From NCBI RefSeq assembly GCF_003026285.1, contig NZ_PYOD01000004.1:186001-250000 (forward strand): a stretch of DNA of 64,000 nt. Direction: 5' to 3'. The DNA is from Photobacterium profundum. GTDB lineage: Bacteria > Pseudomonadota > Gammaproteobacteria > Enterobacterales > Vibrionaceae. The position numbers and the translations under genes were made by a program. The stretch's first letter is position 1; each line of letters opens with the position of its first letter. The notes under the pieces are model-generated. The model did not search any database. It was given only the letters and a program-made list of their open reading frames with translations, and had not been told where the DNA came from. Of this stretch, positions 9,526 to 18,469 are shown piece by piece.

Positions 9526-10482
9526 TTATGCTTGATAGTGGCCATTCAAAATGAGCTTCTGCTTGATATCCGCAACATGGTCGACCAATAATTCATTTAG
9601 ATGGTAGATCCCAACCGTGCCTTTTTGTCCTTCTTTTTTTAATGGGAGCGGGACAATATTTACCTGCGAGAAGTAGTCAGTCATGCTCATTGGATACGGC
9701 ATGATTGCGGTTGTCGAGGTTAGCATATCGACACTGGCAGTCAGTGAGTTGATTTCGTAAACGATGCGTTCTGATACCTTTTGTCTATCTCTTTCTAGCT
9801 GCTTGGGTTGTGGGTTTTCTATTAGATGCAGGTAAGCTTCTGAATCTGGTGTTACCTGCAATAGAGGATAAAGTGCCATATCCTCTTCTTCCCGATGGTT
9901 CACCAGTAGTGGATGATTTTGATGTACGAACATTGCTTCTTTATCTTGTAGAAGGGGGATGAATGTGACATTACACCGACGAGATAAACCAACAATTTCA
10001 TGACCAACAAAAAGATCGATTTGGCCATGGATCAGCATATCCATCAGCTTAAGGTGGTTACCAAATTCAAGCTGAATAGAGATTGAAGGGTTGCTTACAC
10101 TATATTGCTGCAATGCTTGTTTTACAAAAACTTCCCACCATGCATCACCAGTACCCATTTTGATTTTTTCAGTTTTTCTCTCAATAAGATCAGCCATCTT
10201 ATGCAGTAATGAGTCATGTCGTCGCTGTAGCTCAAGTGTTTGTTCTTGAAGGAGCACGCCATATTCAGTGAGTTCAACCCCTTTTGATTTTCGGATAAAA
10301 AGAGGTACGCCAAAGCTTGCCTCCAGTTTCTTCATATTATTCGTTAGGGTTGGTTGGCTAAGGCCAAGATGATTAGCTGCAAGGCTAATATTACTTAGTT
10401 CAGCGACGACCAGAAATTGTTTGTAACTTTTATCCATAAGGCGAGCAATACGGTCAATAAAGAGTTTGATGACAAGTCTCAC
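9526..10482 (-). CDS. LysR-family transcriptional regulator
   Basis: A typical LysR regulator: an N-terminal winged helix-turn-helix (FLVVAELSNISLAANHLGLS, then QPTLTNNMKKLE) and a C-terminal periplasmic-binding-like effector domain. The frame opens with a GTG at 10482, but an internal ATG at 10437 (MDKSYKQFLVV) gives the usual LysR N-terminus; neither has a strong ribosome binding site. It diverges from the alpha-1,6-glucosidase gene, and the gap contains perfect dyads, so it most likely controls that gene and itself. The inducer is unknown; an isomaltose- or dextrin-derived sugar would fit the context. Confidence 0.88.
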   Translation of the reverse strand: MRLVIKLFIDRIARLMDKSYKQFLVVAELSNISLAANHLGLSQPTLTNNMKKLEASFGVPLFIRKSKGVELTEYGVLLQEQTLELQRRHDSLLHKMADLIERKTEKIKMGTGDAWWEVFVKQALQQYSVSNPSISIQLEFGNHLKLMDMLIHGQIDLFVGHEIVGLSRRCNVTFIPLLQDKEAMFVHQNHPLLVNHREEEDMALYPLLQVTPDSEAYLHLIENPQPKQLERDRQKVSERIVYEINSLTASVDMLTSTTAIMPYPMSMTDYFSQVNIVPLPLKKEGQKGTVGIYHLNELLVDHVADIKQKLILNGHYQA

Positions 10483-10549
10483 ATTTATTGAATTTGCTTG
10501 GCATCCTTATTGGTTTGAAATTGCGATCTCGATCTCCTTAATTATTGGT

Positions 10550-10570
10550 GATATAGGAAAAACCTATATC
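10550..10570. promoter_or_regulatory. Perfect dyad, candidate LysR operator
   Basis: GATATAGG-N5-CCTATATC is a perfect 21-bp palindrome containing a symmetric T-N11-A core, the usual LysR-type box. It lies in the 200-bp gap between the LysR gene and its divergent target. Confidence 0.6.
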
Positions 10571-10618
10571 ATGAGCTGGGTAGGGTATTTTAAAACAGTC
10601 AAACAAACGATTATGATA

Positions 10619-10650
10619 TCAATATTAAAGATACCAATATTAAAGGTATC
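10619..10650. promoter_or_regulatory. Second dyad with tandem repeat before the GH13 gene
   Basis: GATACC-N9-GGTATC at 10630-10650 is a palindrome, and AATATTAAAG is directly repeated with a 15-bp period (10621 and 10636). It may be the activation site of the LysR regulator or overlap the promoter of the GH13 gene. Confidence 0.45.
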
Positions 10651-10688
10651 ACTGTTTAACTGAAGCTTGTTTAAGGGAGCCTTTGTCC

Positions 10689-12326
10689 ATGAAAATGACC
10701 CCAAAATGGTGGCATGATGCTGTTGTTTATCAGGTTTATCCACGCAGTTTTTGCGATTCAAATAACGATGGCATGGGTGATCTGCAAGGCATCATCAGCA
10801 AGCTTGATTACATCAAAAAATTAGGTGTAAATGTTGTTTGGTTGTCACCTGTTTATCGTTCACCAATGGATGATAATGGTTACGATATTTCTGACTATCA
10901 AGATATCGCCGCAGAGTTCGGTTCGATGGAAGATATGCAGCAATTACTTGCAGAGGCTAAACAGCGCGATATTCGCATCATTATGGATTTAGTTGTTAAC
11001 CATACATCTGATGAGCACCCATGGTTTGTCGAATCACGTAAATCGAAAGATAACCCATATCGTGATTACTATATTTGGCGTCAGCCTAATGAAGATGGTT
11101 CAGTGCCTGATGATCAAGGATCTGTCTTTGGCGGTGGTGCTTGGGAATTTGATGACACTACGGGTGAATATTACTACCACATCTTCTCTAAGAGACAACC
11201 TGACTTGAACTGGGAGAACCCCAAAGTTCAAGAAGAAGTGCATAAGATGATGAACTGGTGGATCGATCAGGGTATTGGTGGTTTCCGTCTTGACGTTATC
11301 GATCTTATTGGTAAAGAAATCGATAAGAAAATTACGGGTAATGGGCCTCGTCTTCACCCGTTGCTGCAGGAAATGAACAAAGCAACGTTTGGTGATAAAG
11401 ATCTGCTTACCGTAGGGGAAACATGGGATGCGACTCCTGAAACGGCAAAGTTGTACAGTAATCCTGCTCGTAATGAGTTTTCAATGGTTTTCCAGTTTGA
11501 ACATATTTCTCTGACTTGGAAGTATGGTGACAAATGGAATCCGATTGCGCTGGATCTACCTAAATTCAAGCATGCGTTAACTAAGTGGCAGATTGAGCTG
11601 GCTGATGAGGGGTGGAACTCACTGTTCTGGAACAACCATGACCTTCCTCGTGCAGTGTCAAAGTTTGGCGATGACGGTCAGTATCGTGTCGAATCCGCTA
11701 AAATGCTCGCCACAACATTGCATATGATGAAAGGTACGCCGTATGTCTATCAAGGTGAAGAGATCGGTATGACGAATGTTGCGTTTGACAGCATTGATGA
11801 CTACCGTGATATCGAAACCTTGAATTTCTACAAAGAACGTACAGAAAATGGTGTCGCGCCTGAAACCATGTTGGCAGCGGTACATGAAAACAGCCGTGAT
11901 AATGGCCGTACACCAATGCAGTGGAACAACAATAAAAATGCGGGTTTCTCAGAGCAGCAACCGTGGTTGCAGGTTAATCCTAACTATCCTGAAATTAACG
12001 TAGATGCTGCGCTAGAAGATCAGAACTCGATCTTCTACCACTATCAAAAATTGATTCAACTGCGTAAGTCATTACCAGTGATTGTACATGGTGCTTTTGA
12101 ACCAGTATTTGAAGACCATGAACAGGTATTCGGTTACCTTCGTTCTGACTCCCAACATCGTTTGTTTGTGCTTAATAACTTTACGGGCGAAGAAGTCACT
12201 GTTGCGATGCCAGAGTCGCTTCAAACTGAACATGTCGAATGCATTATTTGCAACTATGAATCACATCAGCAGTTAAGCTCAACCTTAACCTTGAAGCCTT
12301 TCGAGTCTTTTGCTGTATTGATTTAA
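10689..12326 (+). CDS. GH13 glucan 1,6-alpha-glucosidase / oligo-1,6-glucosidase-like (DexB type)
   Basis: A cytoplasmic GH13 exo-glucosidase of about 545 residues. Counting from a possible upstream TTG at 10683, the conserved regions are DLVVNH (102-107), GFRLDVIDLIGK with nucleophile Asp204, VGETWDATPE with Glu246, and WNNHD with Asp320. The residue after the nucleophile is Val (DVI). In this subfamily Val marks alpha-1,6 specificity, while DAT-type sequences mark alpha-1,4 enzymes; the whole pattern resembles streptococcal DexB. The start may be TTG 10683 or ATG 10689; AAGGGAGC lies upstream of both. A strong terminator follows. Confidence 0.88.
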   Translation: MKMTPKWWHDAVVYQVYPRSFCDSNNDGMGDLQGIISKLDYIKKLGVNVVWLSPVYRSPMDDNGYDISDYQDIAAEFGSMEDMQQLLAEAKQRDIRIIMDLVVNHTSDEHPWFVESRKSKDNPYRDYYIWRQPNEDGSVPDDQGSVFGGGAWEFDDTTGEYYYHIFSKRQPDLNWENPKVQEEVHKMMNWWIDQGIGGFRLDVIDLIGKEIDKKITGNGPRLHPLLQEMNKATFGDKDLLTVGETWDATPETAKLYSNPARNEFSMVFQFEHISLTWKYGDKWNPIALDLPKFKHALTKWQIELADEGWNSLFWNNHDLPRAVSKFGDDGQYRVESAKMLATTLHMMKGTPYVYQGEEIGMTNVAFDSIDDYRDIETLNFYKERTENGVAPETMLAAVHENSRDNGRTPMQWNNNKNAGFSEQQPWLQVNPNYPEINVDAALEDQNSIFYHYQKLIQLRKSLPVIVHGAFEPVFEDHEQVFGYLRSDSQHRLFVLNNFTGEEVTVAMPESLQTEHVECIICNYESHQQLSSTLTLKPFESFAVLI

Positions 12327-12386
12327 TAGTAATTAGCCGAGTTGCTTTGTGTGACATGAATAACGGTTAATACTCTTCATTGTCTT

Positions 12387-12422
12387 GGCTCTGTTCAATT
12401 GCTTTTGAACAGAGCCTTTTTT
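12387..12422 (+). terminator. Strong rho-independent terminator
   Basis: GGCTCTGTTCAA and TTGAACAGAGCC form a perfect 12-bp stem followed by T6. It ends only 17 bp before the start codon of the next gene. Confidence 0.92.
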
Positions 12423-12439
12423 ATTTGGGATAAGTCAAT

Positions 12440-13528
12440 ATGATGCATTATATATATAAAGGCACTGATGTGGTTTTTGATATTCCTCAGAAGGGAAAAC
12501 ACATCTACTTGATTGGCAGTTTTACTAACTGGCAAAAAAAAGAGGGATACAAATTCCTTGAAATAAATAATAAACTCTCACTGAAAGTAAGTCGTCAGGC
12601 AGTGAATAAAATCGGAAATTCTGGATATGTCGAATATTATTTCTGGGATGATGAAAAAAAACAACCTTTGCCATATAACGATAATCACCCAGCTGGATAC
12701 TGTTTTAATAACCAATTCAATGGTAGCTATAATTATTTATTACTGCCTGAAGATATCGCGACTGATGATTTAGAGACAATTATCAAGGATTGTGAGCAGT
12801 CATTTCGAATTAAAACGATGGCATGTGAATTTAGGTCTGATTGGGTGTTAGCCAATTTTAGAGAAGTAAACGGTGGGAATTTGGCAAAACAGACACTCTT
12901 TCGTTCTTACCATCCAGTTATTCCTTCAAGAGTTGGGCACCCCCAATTAAGAGAAATCGAAGCCCAGCGTCAACAAATAGCCATGCGTTTACTTGAAACG
13001 AACAATATACGGACTGTCATCAATCTGTCAGAAACGGCGCAAGAACTTGATGAATATCTTCAGGTAGCCGAACCGAGTTACTACAAAACACTGTGGCTCG
13101 GTGAAAGCGTGATAAGTGTACCTGTTGCTTATGAGACTGTGTATTTCATGTCTGATCGGGATGAGAGTTTTAATCCAGATGAATTGGGATTCCAGACTGG
13201 AATTCAAGCAGTGATTCAGGAGATTGCTGATCATCAGCCTCCTTATCATGTTCATTGTCGATTAGGCTCTGACCGAACAGGCGTTGTCATTGCTTTTTTA
13301 CAGTTATTCATGGGTGCAGATAAGGTACAGATAGCGGATAGTTATTTGAAAACCAATCAGATGGCAATCGGGGAATATCGAAGTATTCGATTGCTGGAAC
13401 ATGCGCTAGAGCAAGCCTTGGGGGAGGAGTGTTTTGATAATGGTCACTCGATAACGCGTGATTATCTATTGTCTTTAGGGCTAGCGAGTAATGTCATTGA
13501 GTTAGCGTATAAAAACTTAGCAGCATAA
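12440..13528 (+). CDS. CBM48-like domain fused to a CX5R tyrosine/dual-specificity-type phosphatase
   Basis: A 362-residue protein with two parts. Residues about 1-105 look like an AMPK-beta/CBM48 glycogen-binding domain: IYLIGSFTNWQ, a middle segment ending in VEYYFWDDE, and NGSYNYLLLPE. Residues about 150-345 look like a cysteine phosphatase of the Y_phosphatase3 type: LFRSYHP, the IRTVINLSETAQE strand, and the P-loop HCRLGSDRTGVV with Cys273-X5-Arg279. There is no signal peptide. It lies between an alpha-1,6-glucosidase and glgX, so a glycogen-linked phosphate or a glycogen-bound phosphoprotein is a reasonable substrate. That role is inference; the CX5R loop and the CBM-like segment are directly visible. 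Confidence 0.8.
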   Translation: MMHYIYKGTDVVFDIPQKGKHIYLIGSFTNWQKKEGYKFLEINNKLSLKVSRQAVNKIGNSGYVEYYFWDDEKKQPLPYNDNHPAGYCFNNQFNGSYNYLLLPEDIATDDLETIIKDCEQSFRIKTMACEFRSDWVLANFREVNGGNLAKQTLFRSYHPVIPSRVGHPQLREIEAQRQQIAMRLLETNNIRTVINLSETAQELDEYLQVAEPSYYKTLWLGESVISVPVAYETVYFMSDRDESFNPDELGFQTGIQAVIQEIADHQPPYHVHCRLGSDRTGVVIAFLQLFMGADKVQIADSYLKTNQMAIGEYRSIRLLEHALEQALGEECFDNGHSITRDYLLSLGLASNVIELAYKNLAA

Positions 13529-13557
13529 TTAATGGATTTGGTATTACATAAAAGATA

Positions 13558-13613
13558 AACCCAGTACCGCAAGTGATTTCTTATTAGAAAGCGTTTTATT
13601 GCTCTACTGGGTT
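13558..13613. terminator. Long-loop hairpin between convergent genes
   Basis: AAACCCAGTA and TACTGGGTTT pair across about 35 bases of loop, between the phosphatase gene and the end of glgX. It may terminate one or both. Confidence 0.4.
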
Positions 13614-13640
13614 TATTCAATGAAATGTACCGATACGTTG

Positions 13641-15590
13641 CTAATCTCGAGAGAGTATTGTGATCGATTGTGTACTTTGCATGTAGGTGGTTTGCGTTTG
13701 ACGGTTACCAAGAACAGACTCTGAAGTGTCACATATAATACGCCATTTTCCGCCAGCGGGTAAACGGTATCGTGTTGGAATTGTTGAGCTGTTTATTAGG
13801 AATAACAACTCTTTACCATTTTTATATAGGCCAAGATAGAGAGCAAAGGCTTCAAGGTTTTGCCAATCATCAGTGTTCATTAGTTTACCATTCGAATGGT
13901 TCCAGCGAATGCGGTGGTGTCCACGTTCACGGCCACTGAATGCCCGAATAAACGGACTCATCACTTCTTTTCTGGCTTTTACCACTCCTGCTAGCCAGTT
14001 TTTGAAGCTGATATTATCAGGTGATAATATCCAGTTGGCCCAGCTTATCTCATTATCTTGGCAGTAAGCATTGTTATTGCCACCTTGAGTATGAGATAGG
14101 CTATCTACTGCAAGTAGATGAGGAATCCCAAAGCTAAATAGTAGCGTTGTCATAAGATTGCGTTTTTGACGTTCGCGCTTATACAGAACCGACAGGTTAT
14201 CTGTTTTCCCTTCAACCCCGTGGTTAAATGAACGATTATCACCATGCCCATCAAGGTTTCTTTCACCATTTGCCTCATTGTGCTTGTGGTTGTAAGACAC
14301 AAGATCTTGAAGCGTAAAACCATCATGATAGGAAATGAAATTGACGGGTAATTTGTCTGGCCAACCTCCTGCACTGAAGAAATCGCGAGATCCCATTAGT
14401 CGAGTTGCAAATTCTTTGATATTGTTCTTATCTCCTAGCCAATGACTTTTGACAGTATCGCGAAATTTATCATTGCACTCGTTCCAGCCTCGCGGAAAAT
14501 TACCAAGCTGATAGCCGTCAGGGCCTATATCCCAAGGTTCAGCAATCAATTTTACCTTTTGTAAAATTGGATCTTGTTCAATGGCTTTAAAGAAGGCACT
14601 TTGGGTGTCAAAACGATGCCCGTTACGTCCTAGTGTTGCAGCCAAATCAAATCGGAAACCATCAATTTGGTAATGGGTTACCCAGTGTCGCAGAGTATCG
14701 ATTACAAGGGTTAGGCTCGGCTGATAAGTAAGATCAACGGTATTACCACAGCCTGTGTAGTTGTGATGATTTTTATGACTATCAAGAAGGTAATAATGTT
14801 TATCCAAGCTCTTTAAATGGAATGTTGGTCCACCTTCACCGCCTTCGGCAGTGTGGTTAAACACAATATCCATGATGACTTCAATACCTTCTTTGTGTAA
14901 CTCCCTTACCATGGTCTTCATTTCTGTGACGGCATCACTCATCGCATAGCGCGGCTCTGGTGCCATAAAGCACAGGCTGTTATAGCCCCAGAAATTCACT
15001 TTATCCATCTTAAGCAAATGGGGCTCAGACATGCATGAAGTGACAGGGAGCAATTGTAGGCTGGTAATGCCTTGTTCTTTATAGAACTCGATTGCAGCAG
15101 GCTGGCAGAGGCCAAGGTAAGTGCCTCTGTATTGCTCTTTAATATGCTCTTGAAGCTGAGTAAACCCCTTAACGTGTGTTTCACACAGGATGGTTTCTTC
15201 GTACGGTACCTGTGGAAAGGCAGTGTTTTGCCAATCAAATTGATGGTCGATAACAACAGATTTAGTGAATTTCCAGCTTTCTTCTGCCGTGAATGGTTCT
15301 ACATAAAAAGGCGTTTGATTTAGGGCCTGCGCATATGGGTCGAGAATTAATCTTTCATCGTGCTTGTCTTTAATTTGAAAACCATAAACCTGTCCTGCTT
15401 TAATATTAGGAACGAAGGTATAGTGGATATCTAAGTGTGTATGGTCAAAGTCAATAATTGTTTTTTTATTTTCAATGTCGAATAGAACTAATTTAATTTC
15501 TTGGTTATCAGCACTGTGAATTGAAAAATTACAACCTTGATCACATAATGTAGCCCCTAAAGGATAAGCTTGAGCTAATTTCGTAAACAT
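13641..15590 (-). CDS. glgX: Glycogen debranching enzyme (GH13 isoamylase type)
   Basis: Hydrolyses alpha-1,6 branches of phosphorylase-trimmed glycogen in the cytoplasm. The 649-residue protein has an N-terminal CBM48 domain (about 5-110), then the GH13 barrel with VIMDIVFNHTAEGG, DGFRFDLAATLGR, LIAEPWDIGP and FISYHDGFTL. The VSYNHKHNEANGE and RNLDG segments are typical of GlgX. Length matches the family (about 655). It converges on the phosphatase-fusion gene and diverges from lamB, so the 526-bp gap upstream of it may carry shared control sites. Confidence 0.95.
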   Translation of the reverse strand: MFTKLAQAYPLGATLCDQGCNFSIHSADNQEIKLVLFDIENKKTIIDFDHTHLDIHYTFVPNIKAGQVYGFQIKDKHDERLILDPYAQALNQTPFYVEPFTAEESWKFTKSVVIDHQFDWQNTAFPQVPYEETILCETHVKGFTQLQEHIKEQYRGTYLGLCQPAAIEFYKEQGITSLQLLPVTSCMSEPHLLKMDKVNFWGYNSLCFMAPEPRYAMSDAVTEMKTMVRELHKEGIEVIMDIVFNHTAEGGEGGPTFHLKSLDKHYYLLDSHKNHHNYTGCGNTVDLTYQPSLTLVIDTLRHWVTHYQIDGFRFDLAATLGRNGHRFDTQSAFFKAIEQDPILQKVKLIAEPWDIGPDGYQLGNFPRGWNECNDKFRDTVKSHWLGDKNNIKEFATRLMGSRDFFSAGGWPDKLPVNFISYHDGFTLQDLVSYNHKHNEANGERNLDGHGDNRSFNHGVEGKTDNLSVLYKRERQKRNLMTTLLFSFGIPHLLAVDSLSHTQGGNNNAYCQDNEISWANWILSPDNISFKNWLAGVVKARKEVMSPFIRAFSGRERGHHRIRWNHSNGKLMNTDDWQNLEAFALYLGLYKNGKELLFLINSSTIPTRYRLPAGGKWRIICDTSESVLGNRQTQTTYMQSTQSITILSRD

Positions 15591-15949
15591 TGAGTCGTTC
15601 TCTTTTCTTATTTACATATTTATACATGCTATTAAATAGTGAAAATCATCTCAGTCAAGAAATGTTTTTGAGAAAGATTAATTAAGTTACAGGTTGCTCT
15701 ATCCTTATTAAATACAAGTTACGAATGATTTATTTTTATTTGATATTTTTCTTACAAACACTAAGCTGATCTCTTTACTTATTTTTTTAGTGCTATTGAA
15801 CAATATTTACTCAATCAGTTGATCGATTTTTTTGAATTAAATTGAAAATTAATTAAGTAACTTAACATTCGTTTTTTATTATAAATAAGTGACTGATGTC
15901 TTACTTTTCTTTTGCATTCCGTATTTTTATTACGGGTGTACGCCTAACC

Positions 15950-15969
15950 TTCGTGAGGCATGTCACGAA
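15950..15969. promoter_or_regulatory. CRP-like site upstream of lamB
   Basis: TTCGTGA-N6-TCACGAA is a perfect dyad and matches the CRP consensus (CGTGA-N6-TCACG). It lies about 150 bp upstream of lamB. Catabolite control of maltoporin is well established in enteric bacteria. Confidence 0.75.
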
Positions 15970-15977
15970 ACACACTA

Positions 15978-16062
15978 ACCTCCTAATTACTACGCCCCTC
16001 TACTCCTCCCTCTCATCCTGTTATTAGGATGATGTGTATAGCTGAATGAAAGCTGAATATTA
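15978..16062 (+). promoter_or_regulatory. Cluster of MalT-box-like sites and probable lamB promoter
   Basis: Reverse-strand boxes resembling CCTCMTCCCC occur at 16002-16011 (8 of 10) and 16011-16020 (7 of 10), and a forward GGATGATG lies at 16027-16034. About 30 bp further on is an AT-rich -10-like AATATT (16056-16061). The spacing matches a MalT-dependent promoter, where the proximal box replaces the -35 element. The rest of the 15591-16116 gap is AT-rich with no gene. Confidence 0.6.
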
Positions 16063-16116
16063 GCCCCGAAAGGTTGCTAGATAGCAACCGACATAAAAAT
16101 TAAAAGGGACATTCCT

Positions 16117-17442
16117 ATGAAACACAAGTTAGTACCCGTAGCAGCGGCGATCTTTGCAGCATTAACTTCTTATAACGTAGCAGCTGAATCTGCCACTGAT
16201 GTTCTGACTGATGGTTGGGAAGTACACGGTTACGGTTCTATGAATTACCGCTTCAACGAAGACTTTCAGTCTTTTGACTCAGAGCTAGGTAAGCCAGATT
16301 ACCGTACTGCTGGTACTTCAGGTAAGAGTGCTAACCAAGTTGAATTCGTAATCAAGAAGCACACTGAGTTTGCTAACGGCGTTTACAGTGATTTCGTTGT
16401 TCGTACAGAATACGGCAACGGCGACTCTTTCTACTACACCTCTTCTGGTGCCGAAAAAAATAACACAGTTGCTCAGCTTGAAGTTAAAGAATCATATGTT
16501 GCTTTAGGTAACCTACCTTACCTAGGTGACGGTTCTGAAATTTGGGCTGGTCGTCGTTTCCTAAACCGTGCTGCGGGTATTCTTTCTGGTGAATTCTGGA
16601 AGCAGTCTTCTGGTATGGGGGCAGGTTTTGAAACTACTTTAGATTCAGGCCACAAAACAGGTGTTGCTCTTGTATCTGCTGACCCTGAAGCTGGTCTCAC
16701 TGCTGATGATCGTCCAAGTGATGGTGAGCGTACTACTGTTACTTCTCTAGATCTTTACTACTACGGTGTGAAGGCACTAGGCGGTAGCTTTGACTTCGAT
16801 GCTAAGTTTATGACTCGTGCTGACGAAGCACTTACAGCTGATTCTGCAGATGATGGTTTTGGTGCTTCTGTAACGTATAACCGTGATTACTACGGTCTAG
16901 ACGGTTGGACACAAACTGCTATTGCTTACGGCGAGGGGATCGGTTCTAACCGTGGCGTGAACTTCGGTGGTTGGAGTGGTGATTGGAAAGAAGATTCTAA
17001 GTCACTATTTGTAACGTCTTACGGTGTATTGAATATTTCTGATAACTGGCAGCTAGGTACAGAAGCAACATACTGGGCTCCAGAAAACATGGGCTGGGCT
17101 GATTCAAATGCTGAAGATAAGGTAACTCGTTATATCTTAGCTGCTCGTCCTACTTACAAAGTAAATGACAACATGCGTTTAGAGTTCACAGGCTCTTTTG
17201 CTACTGAAAAACTTGAAGGGGATAACAACTGGGGTCGTTCAAGTGATTCTACAGACTTTTACACACTTGAAGCAGCAACAGTCTTTACTGTGAATGCAGA
17301 TTACTTTGGTCGTCCACAAATCAAGCCATACGTAACATGGGTTGGTACTGATGACGAGAAAGCAGCTAGTGCTATCGGCATCACAGAATCTGGTGAAAAA
17401 GATCAAATTGTATTCGGTGTTCACGCTGAAATTTGGTTCTAA
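16117..17442 (+). CDS. lamB: Maltoporin
   Basis: A trimeric 18-stranded outer-membrane channel for maltose and maltodextrins. The 441-residue precursor opens with a signal peptide (MKHKLVPVAAAIFAALTS, then a cut after VAA). The mature start WEVHGYGSMNYRF, the LWAGRRF-like EIWAGRRFLNR segment, the GYG-type aromatic strands and the C-terminal F (HAEIWF) are typical of LamB. Length is close to the E. coli protein (446). Its codon use, rich in strongly preferred codons, suggests high expression. A CRP-like site and MalT-like boxes precede it, and a strong terminator separates it from malM. Confidence 0.95.
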   Translation: MKHKLVPVAAAIFAALTSYNVAAESATDVLTDGWEVHGYGSMNYRFNEDFQSFDSELGKPDYRTAGTSGKSANQVEFVIKKHTEFANGVYSDFVVRTEYGNGDSFYYTSSGAEKNNTVAQLEVKESYVALGNLPYLGDGSEIWAGRRFLNRAAGILSGEFWKQSSGMGAGFETTLDSGHKTGVALVSADPEAGLTADDRPSDGERTTVTSLDLYYYGVKALGGSFDFDAKFMTRADEALTADSADDGFGASVTYNRDYYGLDGWTQTAIAYGEGIGSNRGVNFGGWSGDWKEDSKSLFVTSYGVLNISDNWQLGTEATYWAPENMGWADSNAEDKVTRYILAARPTYKVNDNMRLEFTGSFATEKLEGDNNWGRSSDSTDFYTLEAATVFTVNADYFGRPQIKPYVTWVGTDDEKAASAIGITESGEKDQIVFGVHAEIWF

Positions 17443-17458
17443 GCCAATTAGTGTTAAG

Positions 17459-17481
17459 GGCAGCCCTTGGGCTGCCTTTTT
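17459..17481 (+). terminator. Rho-independent terminator after lamB
   Basis: GGCAGCCC-TT-GGGCTGCC followed by T5. Read-through to malM is likely, since no obvious MalT box lies between. Confidence 0.9.
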
Positions 17482-17573
17482 GAGTATATATCTATTAGAT
17501 TCTGCTGTAGATTTAATGAGATACGAATAGCTATATACCCATAATAATCTAATAAGGGTACGGGAGTTCAAAG

Positions 17574-18449
17574 ATGAAAGTGATTAAAACAACATTAGCT
17601 GCACTGCTTGCAGCAAGCCTGATGGGCTGTGCGGCTGCACCGACACAAGAGATGGTCAAAGATGTAACAGTAACAGCTGCAGCTTGCTGTTCGACTTACA
17701 GTGAGTTTTCCTGGATCCCAATGCAGGGCGATAGTGTTGATTTTGCTATTGATGAATATTCTCAGATTGGTAATTTTGCAGAGGGAAAAAGTTACTTTAC
17801 AGGTTTTGTGTTACCCAAAAATGTTGAACGCATGCGCGTCGACTTAAAAAGCTGGATGCGAAGTACTGGGGTACTTGCACCTAAAGTTCTTTTATTGAAC
17901 CCGCAGTTTCAACCAGTGAAAACGATTGAACTTGATGACTTTGATGTAAGATTATCGGATATGTTTAGTCTGTCTAACTATCACAAGCGTTTTGAAATGG
18001 ATCAAGAGACAACGCCATATATGGTGGTTTATTCACCACTTGAATATCGTGAAGGTAGTATCCAGATTCCGCACCCTGAGCGTGTTCGAGCAGAAGATCT
18101 TGGTTTAGCTCGCCCTATTGTTACCGATCCTGTGATCCAACATCAGAAGTTTGGCTCGTTAGAGATTGATCTAAAGCCAATTAACTTGCGTTCATACCGT
18201 GCGAATGAAGTGACGGCTGCTACGGCTGTTGTTGCGACTACACCCGTTGCTGCGGTATCAACAGCGACTCCTGCTGTTAAAACCAGCAACATAACTATGT
18301 TGCCAGAAACAGAGGCATTCTATAACGGCCAAATTAAAGCGGCTGTTGAGAAAAATGAGATGCACAAAGCCCTTCAATTAGTCGAAGAGGCCAAACGAGC
18401 TGGATCAAGCTCAGCTGAAACTACTTTTGTTGAACTAATCAAAAAGTAA
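17574..18449 (+). CDS. malM: Maltose operon periplasmic protein MalM, with lipobox
   Basis: A 291-residue MalM-family protein; its role is not settled, though E. coli MalM has been tied to LamB. The N-terminus MKVIKTTLAALLAASLMGC has a lipobox (LMGC), so here it is probably a lipoprotein. The central region carries VDFAIDE..., a beta-rich YFTGFVLP and YMVVYSPLEYREGS, and is followed by an Ala/Thr-rich linker (about 215-240) and a helical C-terminal tail. It follows lamB by 131 bp in the standard order. An inverted-repeat terminator follows it. Confidence 0.9.
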   Translation: MKVIKTTLAALLAASLMGCAAAPTQEMVKDVTVTAAACCSTYSEFSWIPMQGDSVDFAIDEYSQIGNFAEGKSYFTGFVLPKNVERMRVDLKSWMRSTGVLAPKVLLLNPQFQPVKTIELDDFDVRLSDMFSLSNYHKRFEMDQETTPYMVVYSPLEYREGSIQIPHPERVRAEDLGLARPIVTDPVIQHQKFGSLEIDLKPINLRSYRANEVTAATAVVATTPVAAVSTATPAVKTSNITMLPETEAFYNGQIKAAVEKNEMHKALQLVEEAKRAGSSSAETTFVELIKK

Positions 18450-18469
18450 ACCTAAACATTCAAATTCAT

